Origin: Streptomyces sp. JJ38
GTDB lineage: Bacteria; Actinomycetota; Actinomycetes; Streptomycetales; Streptomycetaceae
Reading direction: 5' to 3'
Length of the DNA: 64,000 nucleotides
NCBI RefSeq assembly: GCF_019303475.1
Contig: NZ_JABLSI010000006.1
Coordinates: 63,473 to 127,472, forward strand
The notes beneath the pieces were generated by a model. It was given only the letters and a program-made list of their open reading frames with translations. It searched no databases and had not been told where the DNA came from. Positions 1 to 7,796 of the stretch are shown piece after piece. The stretch's first letter is position 1. The number at the start of each line of letters is the position of its first letter. The position numbers and the translations under genes are program-made.

Positions 1-312
1 CAGCCGCTGCACCGACAGACCGGGCACGAACTCGGTGGCCACCCAGGGCCGTTGCCCGCCCTCCCCGGGCTCCGAGTCCACGACCTGGGCAATGCCCTCG
101 GCACGCACCATGCTCGCCGTCTCGATCTCCCGCGCGAACCGGGCCCGGAACCCGGGCTCGTCGGCGTAGCCGTGCCGGATGGACTTCAGGGCGACCCGCT
201 CGCCCCGGCCGCCCTCCGCGAGGAACACCGTCCCCATGCCACCCTCGCCCAGCCGCGCCAGCAGCCGGTACGGCCCGATGCGACCAGGATCCGTCCGCTC
301 CAACGGCCACAC
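1..312 (-). CDS. Serine/threonine protein kinase, N-terminal part (cut by window edge)
   Basis: The minus strand reads into a Hanks-type kinase from a GTG at 312, preceded by a GGGGGAG ribosome site about seven bases upstream. The first residues give the start of the N-lobe: an IGPYRLLARLGEGGMGTVFLA glycine-rich loop, then a VALKSI segment holding the ATP-anchoring lysine, then an RFAREIE helix with the paired glutamate. The C-lobe with the catalytic loop lies beyond base 1, so activity and any extracellular domain cannot be judged. By family it would phosphorylate Ser/Thr on partner proteins from the cytoplasm or membrane. It is divergent from the DUF397 remnant that follows. Confidence 0.88.
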   Translation of the reverse strand, partial: MWPLERTDPGRIGPYRLLARLGEGGMGTVFLAEGGRGERVALKSIRHGYADEPGFRARFAREIETASMVRAEGIAQVVDSEPGEGGQRPWVATEFVPGLSVQRL

Positions 313-412
313 GTGCGATCTCCCCCTGCCATCCCCGCCGTTCAGTGATCGCGAGCGTAGTACGCCCGGCCCGGAGCGGCCCAGCGCACAGCACGCCGCC
401 CGCCCCGCCGCC

Positions 413-535
413 GTGCGGGGCGTCGTCCTCGTCCGCGACTCCCGGCAGCCGGACGGCGCGGTCCTGGACCTTTCCGCCGACGCGTTCCCCGCGTTCGTGG
501 CGGGCGTCAAGGCCGGGGCGCTCGGAGCCGTCTGA
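413..535 (+). pseudogene. DUF397 gene remnant (C-terminal third only)
   Basis: The last 40 codons before the TGA at 533-535 read VVLVRDSRQPDG, then LSADAFPAFVAGVKAG. This is the characteristic end of DUF397 proteins (VRDS..P.G..L....W..FV..V..G). The usual N-terminal half, with its KSSYS and Cys-containing segment, is absent, and no start with a ribosome site is visible apart from an in-frame GTG at 413. An intact relative sits at 23672-23890 for comparison. The fragment lies just outside the left copy of the 78-bp repeat, so it probably decayed when the neighbouring block was inserted or earlier. Confidence 0.7.
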
Positions 536-553
536 CCGCGGGCGGGCGCTGCG

Positions 554-631
554 GCCCTACCGGGGGCCGCTGTCCGGGGTGTGGCGGAAGGCGGCGAGGA
601 AGGTGACCACGGTGCCGGCCACGGCCCAGGC
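554..631. repeat. 78-bp direct repeat, left copy
   Basis: Bases 554-631 match 4447-4524 at 77 of 78 positions (offset 3893; A at 621 against G at 4514). The right copy is the native stop codon and last two dozen codons of the membrane-protein gene at 4450-5487. The left copy is therefore a detached piece of that gene's 3' end. Together the copies bracket the 3.8-kb block that holds the peptide/HTTM operon. Confidence 0.93.
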
Positions 632-637
632 TGTCGT

Positions 638-1486
638 TCACGGTTGATGCACCGTTTTCACGTAAGCGGCTGCGAGTTGGTCGGTTTTCTTGGCGGATCC
701 GCTCAGACGGTGGATGAAGATCCATTCCCCGCCGGGGAAGGCACCGGCGAAGGCGGAGGCGTGGCGGGTGGCACCGTTGTGCCAGAGCAGCTTGTCGTCT
801 CGTTGCCACGTGGGTGCCGGCTCTCCGAGTGCTTTGTCCACGATCAGTTGGGTGAGCAGAGACGCTGTGGCGGCGGGGGTGGCCCACATGCCGCCGGCGG
901 GCAGGATGGCCCCGTCCAGCGTCCACGTGTTGCGGCTCCGTCCCAGGAAACCTCTGGCTGTCAAGACGCGGCTGCCTGGGGGCGGGTGGGCGGCAAAGCT
1001 GTCGGCAAGTCTCAGAGGTGCCAGGACGTGCTCCCGCGCGAGGGCTTCGTAAGGCTGATGGTCGGCGGCGGCCAAGGCAGCCCCGAGGAGGGCATAGCCA
1101 AGGTTGGAGTACTCGGGGCGGCTTCCTGGCTGGTGGGTGAGGAGGGTATCGAGACAGGAAAGAAGGCCGTGCATCGCTTCTTCGGTGAAAGAGCGGTACG
1201 GGTCGCGCAGCGACACGGTGCCGGGAGGAAGCCGGGGAAGGCCAGAGGTGTGGTCCAGCAGATGGCGCAGGGTGACTCCGGTCGCCGGTGCCTGCGTGAG
1301 CCAGCGGTCCAACGGATCGTCCAGGGACAGTCTCCCCTTGGCGGCCAGCTGCATCGCCGCAGTCCCGGTGACAACCTTGGTCAGGGAGCCGATCTCGACA
1401 AAAGCGTCCGGGTCGTGTCCACCTGTGGTGCGTGATGCCGCTATCCCCGCGCTCGAGATGATGCAGGTGGGCGTGCTGCGTTTCAC
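638..1486 (-). CDS. Beta-lactamase-fold serine hydrolase
   Basis: A 282-aa protein of the class C beta-lactamase/DD-peptidase fold. The catalytic SLTK tetrad lies at residues 34-37, the YSN motif at 126-128, an HTSGLP signature near 79-84, and an HNG triad (in place of KTG/HTG) at 236-238. All three active-site boxes are present, so it should be an active esterase, peptidase or amidase. There is no signal peptide, so a cytoplasmic role is likely. The GTG start at 1486 is chosen because it shares a GTGA overlap with the upstream stop; an open frame to 1660 exists but overlaps the neighbour. It is the last gene of a five-gene overlapping operon with the HTTM and DUF5819 proteins. Its substrate is unknown; processing or inactivation of the operon's secreted peptide is only a guess. 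Confidence 0.85.
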   Translation of the reverse strand: MKRSTPTCIISSAGIAASRTTGGHDPDAFVEIGSLTKVVTGTAAMQLAAKGRLSLDDPLDRWLTQAPATGVTLRHLLDHTSGLPRLPPGTVSLRDPYRSFTEEAMHGLLSCLDTLLTHQPGSRPEYSNLGYALLGAALAAADHQPYEALAREHVLAPLRLADSFAAHPPPGSRVLTARGFLGRSRNTWTLDGAILPAGGMWATPAATASLLTQLIVDKALGEPAPTWQRDDKLLWHNGATRHASAFAGAFPGGEWIFIHRLSGSAKKTDQLAAAYVKTVHQP

Positions 1487-1734
1487 CGTTCGTCCTTCAC
1501 CAGCCTCTTCCTGGCCAAGGGATACGCGAGGAGGTATCCGGCGGCCACACAAGCGGCGGCACTCGCAGCCCACCACAGAGTGGCCTGTGTGGTGGGCTGC
1601 GCGAAGAAGCGCACGAGGGAAGCGGAAACGAGGCCGGCCAGGACAACGGCGAGCAGGCACGACGTCAGGTAGGCACGTCGCGTCTTGACTTGGCCTGGGA
1701 GGAACTGGGCAAGGAACTCGGCTAACACCATCAC
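1483..1734 (-). CDS. Small two-helix membrane protein with a TTA codon
   Basis: An 83-aa protein with two predicted membrane helices (about residues 22-45, LTSCLLAVVLAGLVSASLV, and 52-72, LWWAASAAACVAAGYLLAY), ending in a basic tail ARKRLVKDER. It starts at GTG 1734, eight bases after AGGAG, or at the next codon ATG 1731; both overlap the stop of the HTTM gene. Codon 4 is TTA (1723-1725), which in Streptomyces needs the bldA tRNA, so translation may be tied to development. I recognise no family. Position and size would suit an immunity or accessory membrane protein for the operon's peptide, but that is inference. Confidence 0.7.
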   Translation of the reverse strand: MMVLAEFLAQFLPGQVKTRRAYLTSCLLAVVLAGLVSASLVRFFAQPTTQATLWWAASAAACVAAGYLLAYPLARKRLVKDER

Positions 1735-2759
1735 GTAGGCGACTCCTCTTCCTGACGGCGCGTCGGTAGGGCCGCTGCTGAGGGTGGCTTCGGCCCAGCG
1801 CCGATCAGGCTAGCGGCTTCCGCTGGGCGTTTGGACCAGCGCGCGTAGGTCCGGCGGGCGGCCCTCAGAGCCTGGTCGAGCCCTTTGCTGAGGAAGATGA
1901 GGTCGCAGGCCACCATGGTGAGGGCGAAGCTGGTCAGTCCCATCAGCAGCGCGATAGAGAGGTGGAAGCCGATCGAGGTCACCGCGGCCCAGGGGCGCAG
2001 TGCGGGGACAAGAATGCCGAGGGGGAAGTAGACCAGGAAGAGAACTGTGGCGTAGGTGCCGAGGTAGACGAGCAGGTCGTTGCCGTAGACGAGTTCGGAC
2101 ACTCCTGGCCAGGTGAACTCAGGAACGCGCAGGACGTAGAAGAGCGCCGTGCCGTCCTGCCAGGATCGCCCTTGCACCTTGTACAGGCCACTGACGACGT
2201 ACACGAGACAGATCTGCGTGGCGACCGCGACGACGCCGAGGTTGTGCAGAGGGGTTGTCAGCGCCTTGACGCTTCCGGGCACCCGTTGGGCCAGCCGACG
2301 GGCAGTGCCGGTGGAGAAGGAGAACCGGTCATAGCAGCGGGTCAGCATCAGCAGCGGGATGACAACGTAGGCGAGGTTCTCTCCGCCATCGATGATCACG
2401 ATCTGTCGCTGGTAGATCGACCAGAGGAAGACCCAGTTCAAAGCCAGGCCGACGCGGCCGCCGATGCCGAGCATCACGGCGAGCGCGGTCAGCGCTCCCG
2501 TGTGGAAGACCAGCTCGAACCAGACCGTGGAGCTGGACCACGCGTAGAGGCTGAACGTCCCCGTCTGGGCGAGCTGGTCGAGGAACTCCTCACGCGGTAG
2601 CAGGCCCTCAGGTCCAAAGAGATATCGGCGGTCGCTGTACTGGCTCACGTAGTACATGAGCCCGACGAAGCCGAGGAGCGCCCGGGTTGCCGAGACGCCC
2701 AAGACGCTCACTGGTCGGCTGGCCCACCTGTCGAGCTTGGCGGTGATTCGGCTTGTCAT
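1731..2759 (-). CDS. HTTM-domain polytopic membrane protein (SdpB-like)
   Basis: A 342-aa protein with many hydrophobic helices and the look of the HTTM family (horizontally transferred transmembrane domain, related to vitamin K-dependent carboxylase and to Bacillus SdpB): a start LDRWASRP...RALLGFVGLMYYV, a LFGPEGLLP loop, a YQRQIVIIDGGENLAY segment and a VSGLYKVQG.SWQDGTALFYVL stretch. SdpB-type proteins act at the membrane to mature or export a small toxin peptide. The ATG at 2759 overlaps the DUF5819 stop (ATGA) and has a strong AAGGAGGTGA ribosome site nine bases upstream, so the longer open frame to 2783 is not used. The C-terminus is a basic, Pro-rich cytoplasmic-type tail. Function here rests on family and neighbourhood. 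Confidence 0.85.
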   Translation of the reverse strand: MTSRITAKLDRWASRPVSVLGVSATRALLGFVGLMYYVSQYSDRRYLFGPEGLLPREEFLDQLAQTGTFSLYAWSSSTVWFELVFHTGALTALAVMLGIGGRVGLALNWVFLWSIYQRQIVIIDGGENLAYVVIPLLMLTRCYDRFSFSTGTARRLAQRVPGSVKALTTPLHNLGVVAVATQICLVYVVSGLYKVQGRSWQDGTALFYVLRVPEFTWPGVSELVYGNDLLVYLGTYATVLFLVYFPLGILVPALRPWAAVTSIGFHLSIALLMGLTSFALTMVACDLIFLSKGLDQALRAARRTYARWSKRPAEAASLIGAGPKPPSAAALPTRRQEEESPT

Positions 2760-3397
2760 CGCAGTTCGGTCACCTCCTTCCACGCGAAGTCCTTAACCTT
2801 CACTTTGCCCTCGGCTGACGCATTGTTCCGTTGCGACCACGGCGGCAGCTCGTGGATATACATCCTGATCTGAATCTTCTGCGGATTCCCGTTGCACACC
2901 ACGGGCATGTGATCCATCGAATAGCGCGACAGGAAGATAACGGACTCATCCTGCTTCGCTCTCTCGTACGGGAGGACGGGAACCGTGGGTGACTCGTCCT
3001 TCTCGGCATTCTCACGCACTCGGCGCACAGCCTCGTCCGATTCGCCCAACTGCTGGAGGGTACCTGTTACAACACGAGACATACGGGAAGGAAAAAAGCG
3101 CGTGCTGTGCACTTCCTTGACGTACGGGGTGGTGACATCGAAGTACTCGGTCATGGTTCCGTCCGCGCATTTCGCCCGGGCTAGAATTCCCCGGTCGTCG
3201 GACAGCGGGTCGGGGGCGAAGAGCTTCCAGTTCTGCGCGAAGTACGGCCCCAGGTACGAGTCGACGACACCGTAGTACTTCACCTTCGCCGGGCTCAGCG
3301 GCGCCTGGGAGAGCGCGGCCATGAGGAAATGCATGCCCAAGAGGGCGGCGCCGAGGAGCAGCGCCGCCCTCTGGACCTTGCGATGCTGATGCGTCAC
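2756..3397 (-). CDS. DUF5819 family protein (SdpA-like partner)
   Basis: A 213-aa protein with one N-terminal membrane anchor (about residues 9-27, AALLLGAALLGMHFLMAAL) followed by an exported domain carrying FAQNWKLFAPDPLSDDRG, the hallmark of DUF5819. SdpA of Bacillus has a comparable anchor followed by a W..F....P segment, and SdpA works with SdpB on the SdpC toxin. The GTG at 3397 is chosen because it forms a GTGA overlap with the stop of the secreted-peptide gene. The longer open frame to 3820 merely runs through that gene. It sits between the peptide gene and the HTTM gene, the arrangement expected of a peptide-maturation pair. No catalytic residues can be assigned. Confidence 0.82.
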   Translation of the reverse strand: MTHQHRKVQRAALLLGAALLGMHFLMAALSQAPLSPAKVKYYGVVDSYLGPYFAQNWKLFAPDPLSDDRGILARAKCADGTMTEYFDVTTPYVKEVHSTRFFPSRMSRVVTGTLQQLGESDEAVRRVRENAEKDESPTVPVLPYERAKQDESVIFLSRYSMDHMPVVCNGNPQKIQIRMYIHELPPWSQRNNASAEGKVKVKDFAWKEVTELR

Positions 3398-3732
3398 CGG
3401 TCGAAGACGGTCTCTGCCGAAGCAGCCGCATCCTCCGAGATCCCGGACGGCGGCGCGCCGTACAGGCTGCCGAGCAGCTGGTAGCTGCTGGCACCGGAGC
3501 CAGCCGCAGCCCTCCCGTGAACGGTGGCCTTGCCCACAGCCTTGGCGGCCTTGGTCGCCACGCTCCCGAGCCACTGCGGAGATTTGTCCATACCCGGCGT
3601 AGGCTTCGCGGCTGCCGCAACGGTCGTCACCGGCGCGGCCGGAGCGGCCTGCGCAGCCCCCTGCGTGGAGACCAGCAGGGCGGCACCCCCCAGGGCGACC
3701 CCGATCGCCGCAGCGGCTGACTTCTTCTTCAT
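3394..3732 (-). CDS. Small secreted protein, candidate toxin-peptide precursor
   Basis: A 112-aa precursor with a clear Sec signal peptide: MKKK, a hydrophobic stretch AIGVALGGAALLV, and a probable cleavage after AQA near residue 29-30. The remaining 80 or so residues hold an Ala/Lys segment (LGSVATKAAKAVGKATVHG) that could form a cationic amphipathic helix, then a more hydrophobic YQLLGSLYG and an acidic end. There is no cysteine. ATG 3732 is preferred over GTG 3735 because GAGGAG lies five bases before it. It is the first gene of the five-gene operon and is followed by DUF5819 and HTTM genes, the order expected for an Sdp-like toxin precursor. I recognise no family for the mature part. Confidence 0.75.
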   Translation of the reverse strand: MKKKSAAAAIGVALGGAALLVSTQGAAQAAPAAPVTTVAAAAKPTPGMDKSPQWLGSVATKAAKAVGKATVHGRAAAGSGASSYQLLGSLYGAPPSGISEDAAASAETVFDR

Positions 3733-4446
3733 CACAACTCCTCATCTCATTTCGACAGGTAGTACATCCAAACGGGCTGGCACCAGCGGAATCGAGTCCT
3801 GCGGTAGAACAGTCACCCACGATAAATCCGGCAATCCCGGTGCAGGGCTCACTGTCACGTGAGGATAATTTCCCACAGCAAGCCGATATCTATCGCCGAG
3901 GACGACATGACATGATGCACACCTTGTATTTCCACAAGGGGAAAATCAGTCAATGAAACGGCGCACGTGCCACACGTGGAACGCGTAGGTTCCAGTCGTC
4001 ATCTCTGCACACGAGTGTTGTCATAGGCATGCAGGCACACAGAGCCGCATCACAATTCCCCCAGGCCAGTCGAGTGGCGGATAGTCCGTTATCGCTTGGT
4101 CACAGCGGTCGGACGGCTCAACACTTACATACCCAGCGATCAGAATCTAACATTCCGATTACCCTGTGACCGAAATACAGCGACTCACTGGCGGGTGAAG
4201 CCCCGCCAACAGGACACCGGAAACATCGTGACCTGCGAAAGCATCACCCGCAGGTGGACCGACTGCTGCGGCCAGTCTGTCCGGATCGACCCGGGCCACC
4301 GACTCCTGCCCGGCGCCCCAGGCAGAAATCCAGGCCGCTGGAGACCAGCCCACCATGTTGGCCACTGCGCCACTCGCTTCACGCAGCAGGCGAAGGCCTG
4401 CGGAAGCGACAGCGAGTAGACATCAGGTGGGTTCGCGGCGGTACCC
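3733..4446. other. Low-GC non-coding stretch upstream of the peptide operon
   Basis: About 710 bases of visibly lower GC than the surroundings, with no reading frame I can support. It must hold the promoter of the minus-strand operon starting at 3732. Short dyads occur, for example GGCGGG...CCCGCC around 4190-4207. The right end abuts the right copy of the 78-bp repeat at 4447. It may contain debris of the mobile unit that delivered the block, but no transposase or integrase fragment was recognised. Confidence 0.5.
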
Positions 4447-4524
4447 GCCCTACCGGGGGCCGCTGTCCGGGGTGTGGCGGAAGGCGGCGAGGAAGGTGAC
4501 CACGGTGCCGGCCGCGGCCCAGGC
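4447..4524. repeat. 78-bp direct repeat, right copy
   Basis: Right partner of 554-631, differing at one base. Here the repeat is the native 3' end, including the TAG at 4450-4452, of the membrane-protein gene. The 4447 boundary is where similarity begins, so the duplicated segment starts within three bases of the stop codon. Confidence 0.93.
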
Positions 4525-5487
4525 GGCCAGGACGAGCAGGGGGCCGGTGATGGCGGCGCCGTCGAAGTAGGCGATCGAGCGTGCCGTCCAGGTGCCGGCG
4601 CCGGGCGGGAACGCGGGGCCGACGGCGCGCCAGAACTCCGGCAGCAGCGGGGCCGGGTAGGCGCCGCCGGCGCTGGGGTTGCCGATGACGACGACGAGCC
4701 CGATGGCGAGCCCGATGCCGATGACGCCGAACAGGCCCTGGAGGGCGAAGGTGAGGGCGCCGACGGCGTAGACGAGCAGGGCGCCGAGGCCGCTGAGGGC
4801 CCAGAAGCCGCCGGGCAGGGCGTCGAGGACGGGGCCGACGAGGGCGGCGCCGCCGAGCCCGGCCACGACGGCGTAGAGGCCGAGGGCGCCGAGCCGGGCG
4901 ACGGCGCGGGCCGGGGTGGCGGGGCGGGCGCCGTAGCTCATGGCGAGGATGGCGGCGCACAGGTAGCCGCCCACGGTCCAGCCGATGACCAGGTAGAACG
5001 AGGTGAGGGCGCGGGCGTCCCCGGAGGCGGCGGGGATGGCGTCGCGGACGGCCAGCCCGCGGTCCCGTTCGCGCTGGACGTCCTCGAACACCGACTCGAT
5101 CGCCTGGGCGAGCGCTCCTCCCGCGGCGCCGGCCACCAGCAGGGTGTCGGCGTCCTCCCCGGGCTGGGCGATGAAGACGCCGTCGACCTCCCGGTCTTCC
5201 AGGGCGTCGCGCGCCTCGGCGGGGTCGGCGGTGCTGATCTCGACGTCGAGGGGGTCGCCGGGGAGTCCGTCCAGGCTGTCCGTCAGCTCGGCCCGCGCGG
5301 CGTCGGGGGCCACGACGGCGACCGGCACGCGCTCGGGTCCCGGCTCGTGGAACGCGCCGACGTAGGACGCGATGAAGCCCATCTGGAGGGCCAGCACACC
5401 CAGCAGGAGTGCCGCCGCGCGCAGCGAGACGGCACTCCTGACCTGGCTGAGGAAGCTCTCGGGCGCTCTGGCGTGCAGTGTTGCCAT
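4450..5487 (-). CDS. ABC-2/DUF3533-like membrane protein
   Basis: A 345-aa membrane protein: one N-terminal helix (about 22-44), an exported domain of some 150 residues containing VPVAVVAPDAARAEL and VDGVFIAQPGEDADTLLVAGAAG, then five or six C-terminal helices. This is the topology of YhgE/Pip and DUF3533 permease-like proteins related to ABC-2 exporters. No ATPase gene is adjacent. The ATG at 5487 is preceded by GGAGG at eight bases; the open frame to 5649 has no ribosome site. Its 3' end is duplicated at 554-631, which marks it as the insertion target of the neighbouring block. Substrate unknown. Confidence 0.75.
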   Translation of the reverse strand: MATLHARAPESFLSQVRSAVSLRAAALLLGVLALQMGFIASYVGAFHEPGPERVPVAVVAPDAARAELTDSLDGLPGDPLDVEISTADPAEARDALEDREVDGVFIAQPGEDADTLLVAGAAGGALAQAIESVFEDVQRERDRGLAVRDAIPAASGDARALTSFYLVIGWTVGGYLCAAILAMSYGARPATPARAVARLGALGLYAVVAGLGGAALVGPVLDALPGGFWALSGLGALLVYAVGALTFALQGLFGVIGIGLAIGLVVVIGNPSAGGAYPAPLLPEFWRAVGPAFPPGAGTWTARSIAYFDGAAITGPLLVLAAWAAAGTVVTFLAAFRHTPDSGPR

Positions 5488-5520
5488 GCGCCCAGCCTCC
5501 GCACCGGGGAGGCCGGGCGC

Positions 5521-5559
5521 ACGCGGCGGCGGACCGATCGGATGACCGGGCCGCCGCGT
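5521..5559 (-). terminator. Stem-loop downstream of the PhoX gene
   Basis: A ten-base stem ACGCGGCGGC/GCCGCCGCGT with a 19-base loop lies just after the PhoX stop at 5568 on the minus strand. It is GC-only with no U tract, as usual for Streptomyces terminators. The long loop makes it a moderate call. Confidence 0.5.
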
Positions 5560-5567
5560 GGCGGGCG

Positions 5568-7655
5568 TCAGCGGCCGATGGCTCCGCCGTCCTCGCGCCA
5601 GACGGCGACGACGGCGGGACGGTTGAGGCGGCCGGGGCCGTCGGGCCACTGCGAGAGCGGCTGCTCGGCGGTGGCGCCGTCGATCTCGCCCGGGTGCTGG
5701 ACGGCGACGAGGACGCGGCGGTCCTGGACGATCGGGCCGCAGGTCTCGGCGCCGGCCGGGACGGTCAGGAACTGCTTGACCTCACCGCGCTTGCGGCCGT
5801 ACGTGGCGACGCCGAACAGGCCGTCGTGGCTGCCCAGCTTGTTGCCGTCGGTGGAGATCCACAGGTTGCCGTAGGCGTCGAAGGTGAGGTTGTCGGGGCA
5901 GGAGATCGGGCTGACGCTCTCCTTGGGGAAGCCGCCGTAGTAGGTCGACTCGTCCTCGGGGTCGCCGCAGACGAGGAAGAGGCGCCAGGTGAAGGTCTCC
6001 GCGGCGGGGTGGTTCCAGCGCTCGGTGAGCTCCAGCACCTGGCCGTGCTTGTTGAGGTTGCGCGGGTTGGCCTCGTCGGCGGCGGGGTAGCCCTCCTTGC
6101 CGCGGTTCTTGTTGTTGGTCAGCGCGACGTAGACGCGGCCGGTGCGCGGGCTGGGCTCGACGTCCTCGGGGCGGTCCATCTTGGTGGCGCCCACCTGGTC
6201 GGCGGCCAGCCGGGTGAAGACGTAGACCTCCTCGGCCGTCATGCCCTCGACGTAGGAGCGGTCACCGGAGGCGAGCTTGATCCACTGGCCGTAGCCGTCG
6301 AACTCGCCGTCGCGCGGCAGCCCGCCCTCACCGTCGATCTCGCCGGGGCTGTCGCCGGTGAGCCGGGCGACGTACAGGGTGCCCTCGTCCAGCAGCGTCA
6401 TGTTGTGCTCACGGGCCCAGCGGCTGTTGCCGCGGCGCATCCGCTGGCTGGAGACGAACTTGTACATGTAGTCGAAGCGCTCGTCGTCGCCCATGTAGAC
6501 GACGACGCGGCCGTCGGCGGTGAGCCGGGGCTGCGCGCCCTCGTGCTTGAAGCGGCCCAGCGCGGTGCGCTTGCGCGGGGTGGACTCCGGGTCGTACGGG
6601 TCGACCTCGACGATCCAGCCGAAACGGTTCGGCTCGTTCGGCTCCTTGGCCAGGTCGAAGCGGTCGTCGAAGCGCTCCCACTTCCGGCTGGTGGCGCCGC
6701 CGCGCATGCCGTAGCGGGCCAGCCGCTCGCTGGCCCGCGGGTCGGTGACGGACTCGGCGTTGGCGAAGTACTGGTTGAAGTTCTCCTCGGCGGTGAGCAC
6801 CGTGCCCCAGGGCGTGGTGCCGCCGGCGCAGTTGTTCAGGGTGCCGTAGGCGGTGCGGCCGGCCGGGTCGGCGGAGGTCCTCAGCAGATCGCTGCCGGCG
6901 GCGGGGCCGGTCAGCTCGAAGGGGGTGCCGTTGTGGAAGCGGCGGTTGAGGCGGTGGCGGCGGACGGGGGTGAGCCGGCCGCTGCGCCGCTCCTCCTCCA
7001 CGACGACGACGGACAGGCCGTGGGCCGCCCAGGCGATCTCGACCTGCTCACGGGTCGGGTTGTCCGCGTCGTACCCGTAGAACATGATCTGCTCGTCGGT
7101 GTACTCGTGGTTGGCGAAGAGCACCTGGCGGTGCGGCTCGCCGCGCAGCGGCAGCAGGGCGAGGAAGTCGTTGTTGTAGCCGAACTGCCCGGCCTGGGCG
7201 CGGGCGCTCTGGCGCTGCGGGTCGAAGGCGGGAGCGCCGGGCAGAATCGGTTCTCCCCAGCCGATGACGATGCCCTGCTCATAGCCCCGCGCCACGGTGA
7301 CGGCGTCGTTGGTGTTGGGCTCGACGGGCTCGAAGCGCAGCCCCTTCGCCGCCCTGTCCCGGCCGTGGCCCCGGCCGTGGCCCCGGCCGTGGGCACCCGG
7401 CGCGGCGGGGCGGCCCTGCGCTGCGGCCTCGGGCGCACCGCCGACCATCGCGGCCCCGGCCGCGGCGGCGACCGTCGCCACCGCACCCGCGCGCAGCATG
7501 GAGCGGCGCGACATGCCCGCGACGACGTCGCCGAAGTAGGCGTTGTCGCTCCGGTTCGGGACCTCCTGGAAGCAGGCGTCACCACAGCGGTAGTGGCAGG
7601 TCAGGGCGGACCGGCCGCCGGGGTGGGTGTCGAGCAGCGGCAGTTGCTTACGCAT
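5568..7655 (-). CDS. phoX: PhoX-family phosphatase, Tat-exported
   Basis: A 695-aa PhoX (DUF839) protein. PhoX enzymes are Ca/Fe-dependent secreted alkaline phosphatases that release phosphate from organic esters. The N-terminus carries SRRSMLRAGAVA at about residues 49-60, a twin-arginine signal with a hydrophobic Ala-rich core, as PhoX is a Tat substrate. Downstream are family segments such as NHEYTDEQIMF, NNCAGGTTPWGTVLTAEEN, YMGDDERFDYMYKF, PEDVEPSPRTGRVYVALTNN and CPDNLTFDAYGNLWISTDG. The start ATG 7655 has GGAGG five bases upstream; two Met codons further upstream lack a site. It stands alone, divergent from metG across a 470-base gap. PHO boxes were looked for by eye only and none is claimed. 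Confidence 0.92.
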   Translation of the reverse strand: MRKQLPLLDTHPGGRSALTCHYRCGDACFQEVPNRSDNAYFGDVVAGMSRRSMLRAGAVATVAAAAGAAMVGGAPEAAAQGRPAAPGAHGRGHGRGHGRDRAAKGLRFEPVEPNTNDAVTVARGYEQGIVIGWGEPILPGAPAFDPQRQSARAQAGQFGYNNDFLALLPLRGEPHRQVLFANHEYTDEQIMFYGYDADNPTREQVEIAWAAHGLSVVVVEEERRSGRLTPVRRHRLNRRFHNGTPFELTGPAAGSDLLRTSADPAGRTAYGTLNNCAGGTTPWGTVLTAEENFNQYFANAESVTDPRASERLARYGMRGGATSRKWERFDDRFDLAKEPNEPNRFGWIVEVDPYDPESTPRKRTALGRFKHEGAQPRLTADGRVVVYMGDDERFDYMYKFVSSQRMRRGNSRWAREHNMTLLDEGTLYVARLTGDSPGEIDGEGGLPRDGEFDGYGQWIKLASGDRSYVEGMTAEEVYVFTRLAADQVGATKMDRPEDVEPSPRTGRVYVALTNNKNRGKEGYPAADEANPRNLNKHGQVLELTERWNHPAAETFTWRLFLVCGDPEDESTYYGGFPKESVSPISCPDNLTFDAYGNLWISTDGNKLGSHDGLFGVATYGRKRGEVKQFLTVPAGAETCGPIVQDRRVLVAVQHPGEIDGATAEQPLSQWPDGPGRLNRPAVVAVWREDGGAIGR

Positions 7656-7796
7656 GGAGTCCTCCGTCATCAAGCCGTACTGGGCCGGAAACTAGGACCT
7701 CACACGTACCCACGGGCGATCTCCCGGTGAACCTGCCGTGAACCAGAACCGGCCACACCGGGCCGCGCCCCGCAGGGCGCACCCGCCCGCCCAGGC

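Noticed and set aside
4159..4419. Several overlapping 65-107 codon frames in the low-GC gap
   Set aside because: They overlap on both strands without a ribosome site, family motif or codon bias that favours one of them.
554..4524. 78-bp repeats as a transposon target duplication
   Set aside because: Far longer than any target duplication, made of one gene's 3' end, and no transposase or terminal inverted repeats are inside.
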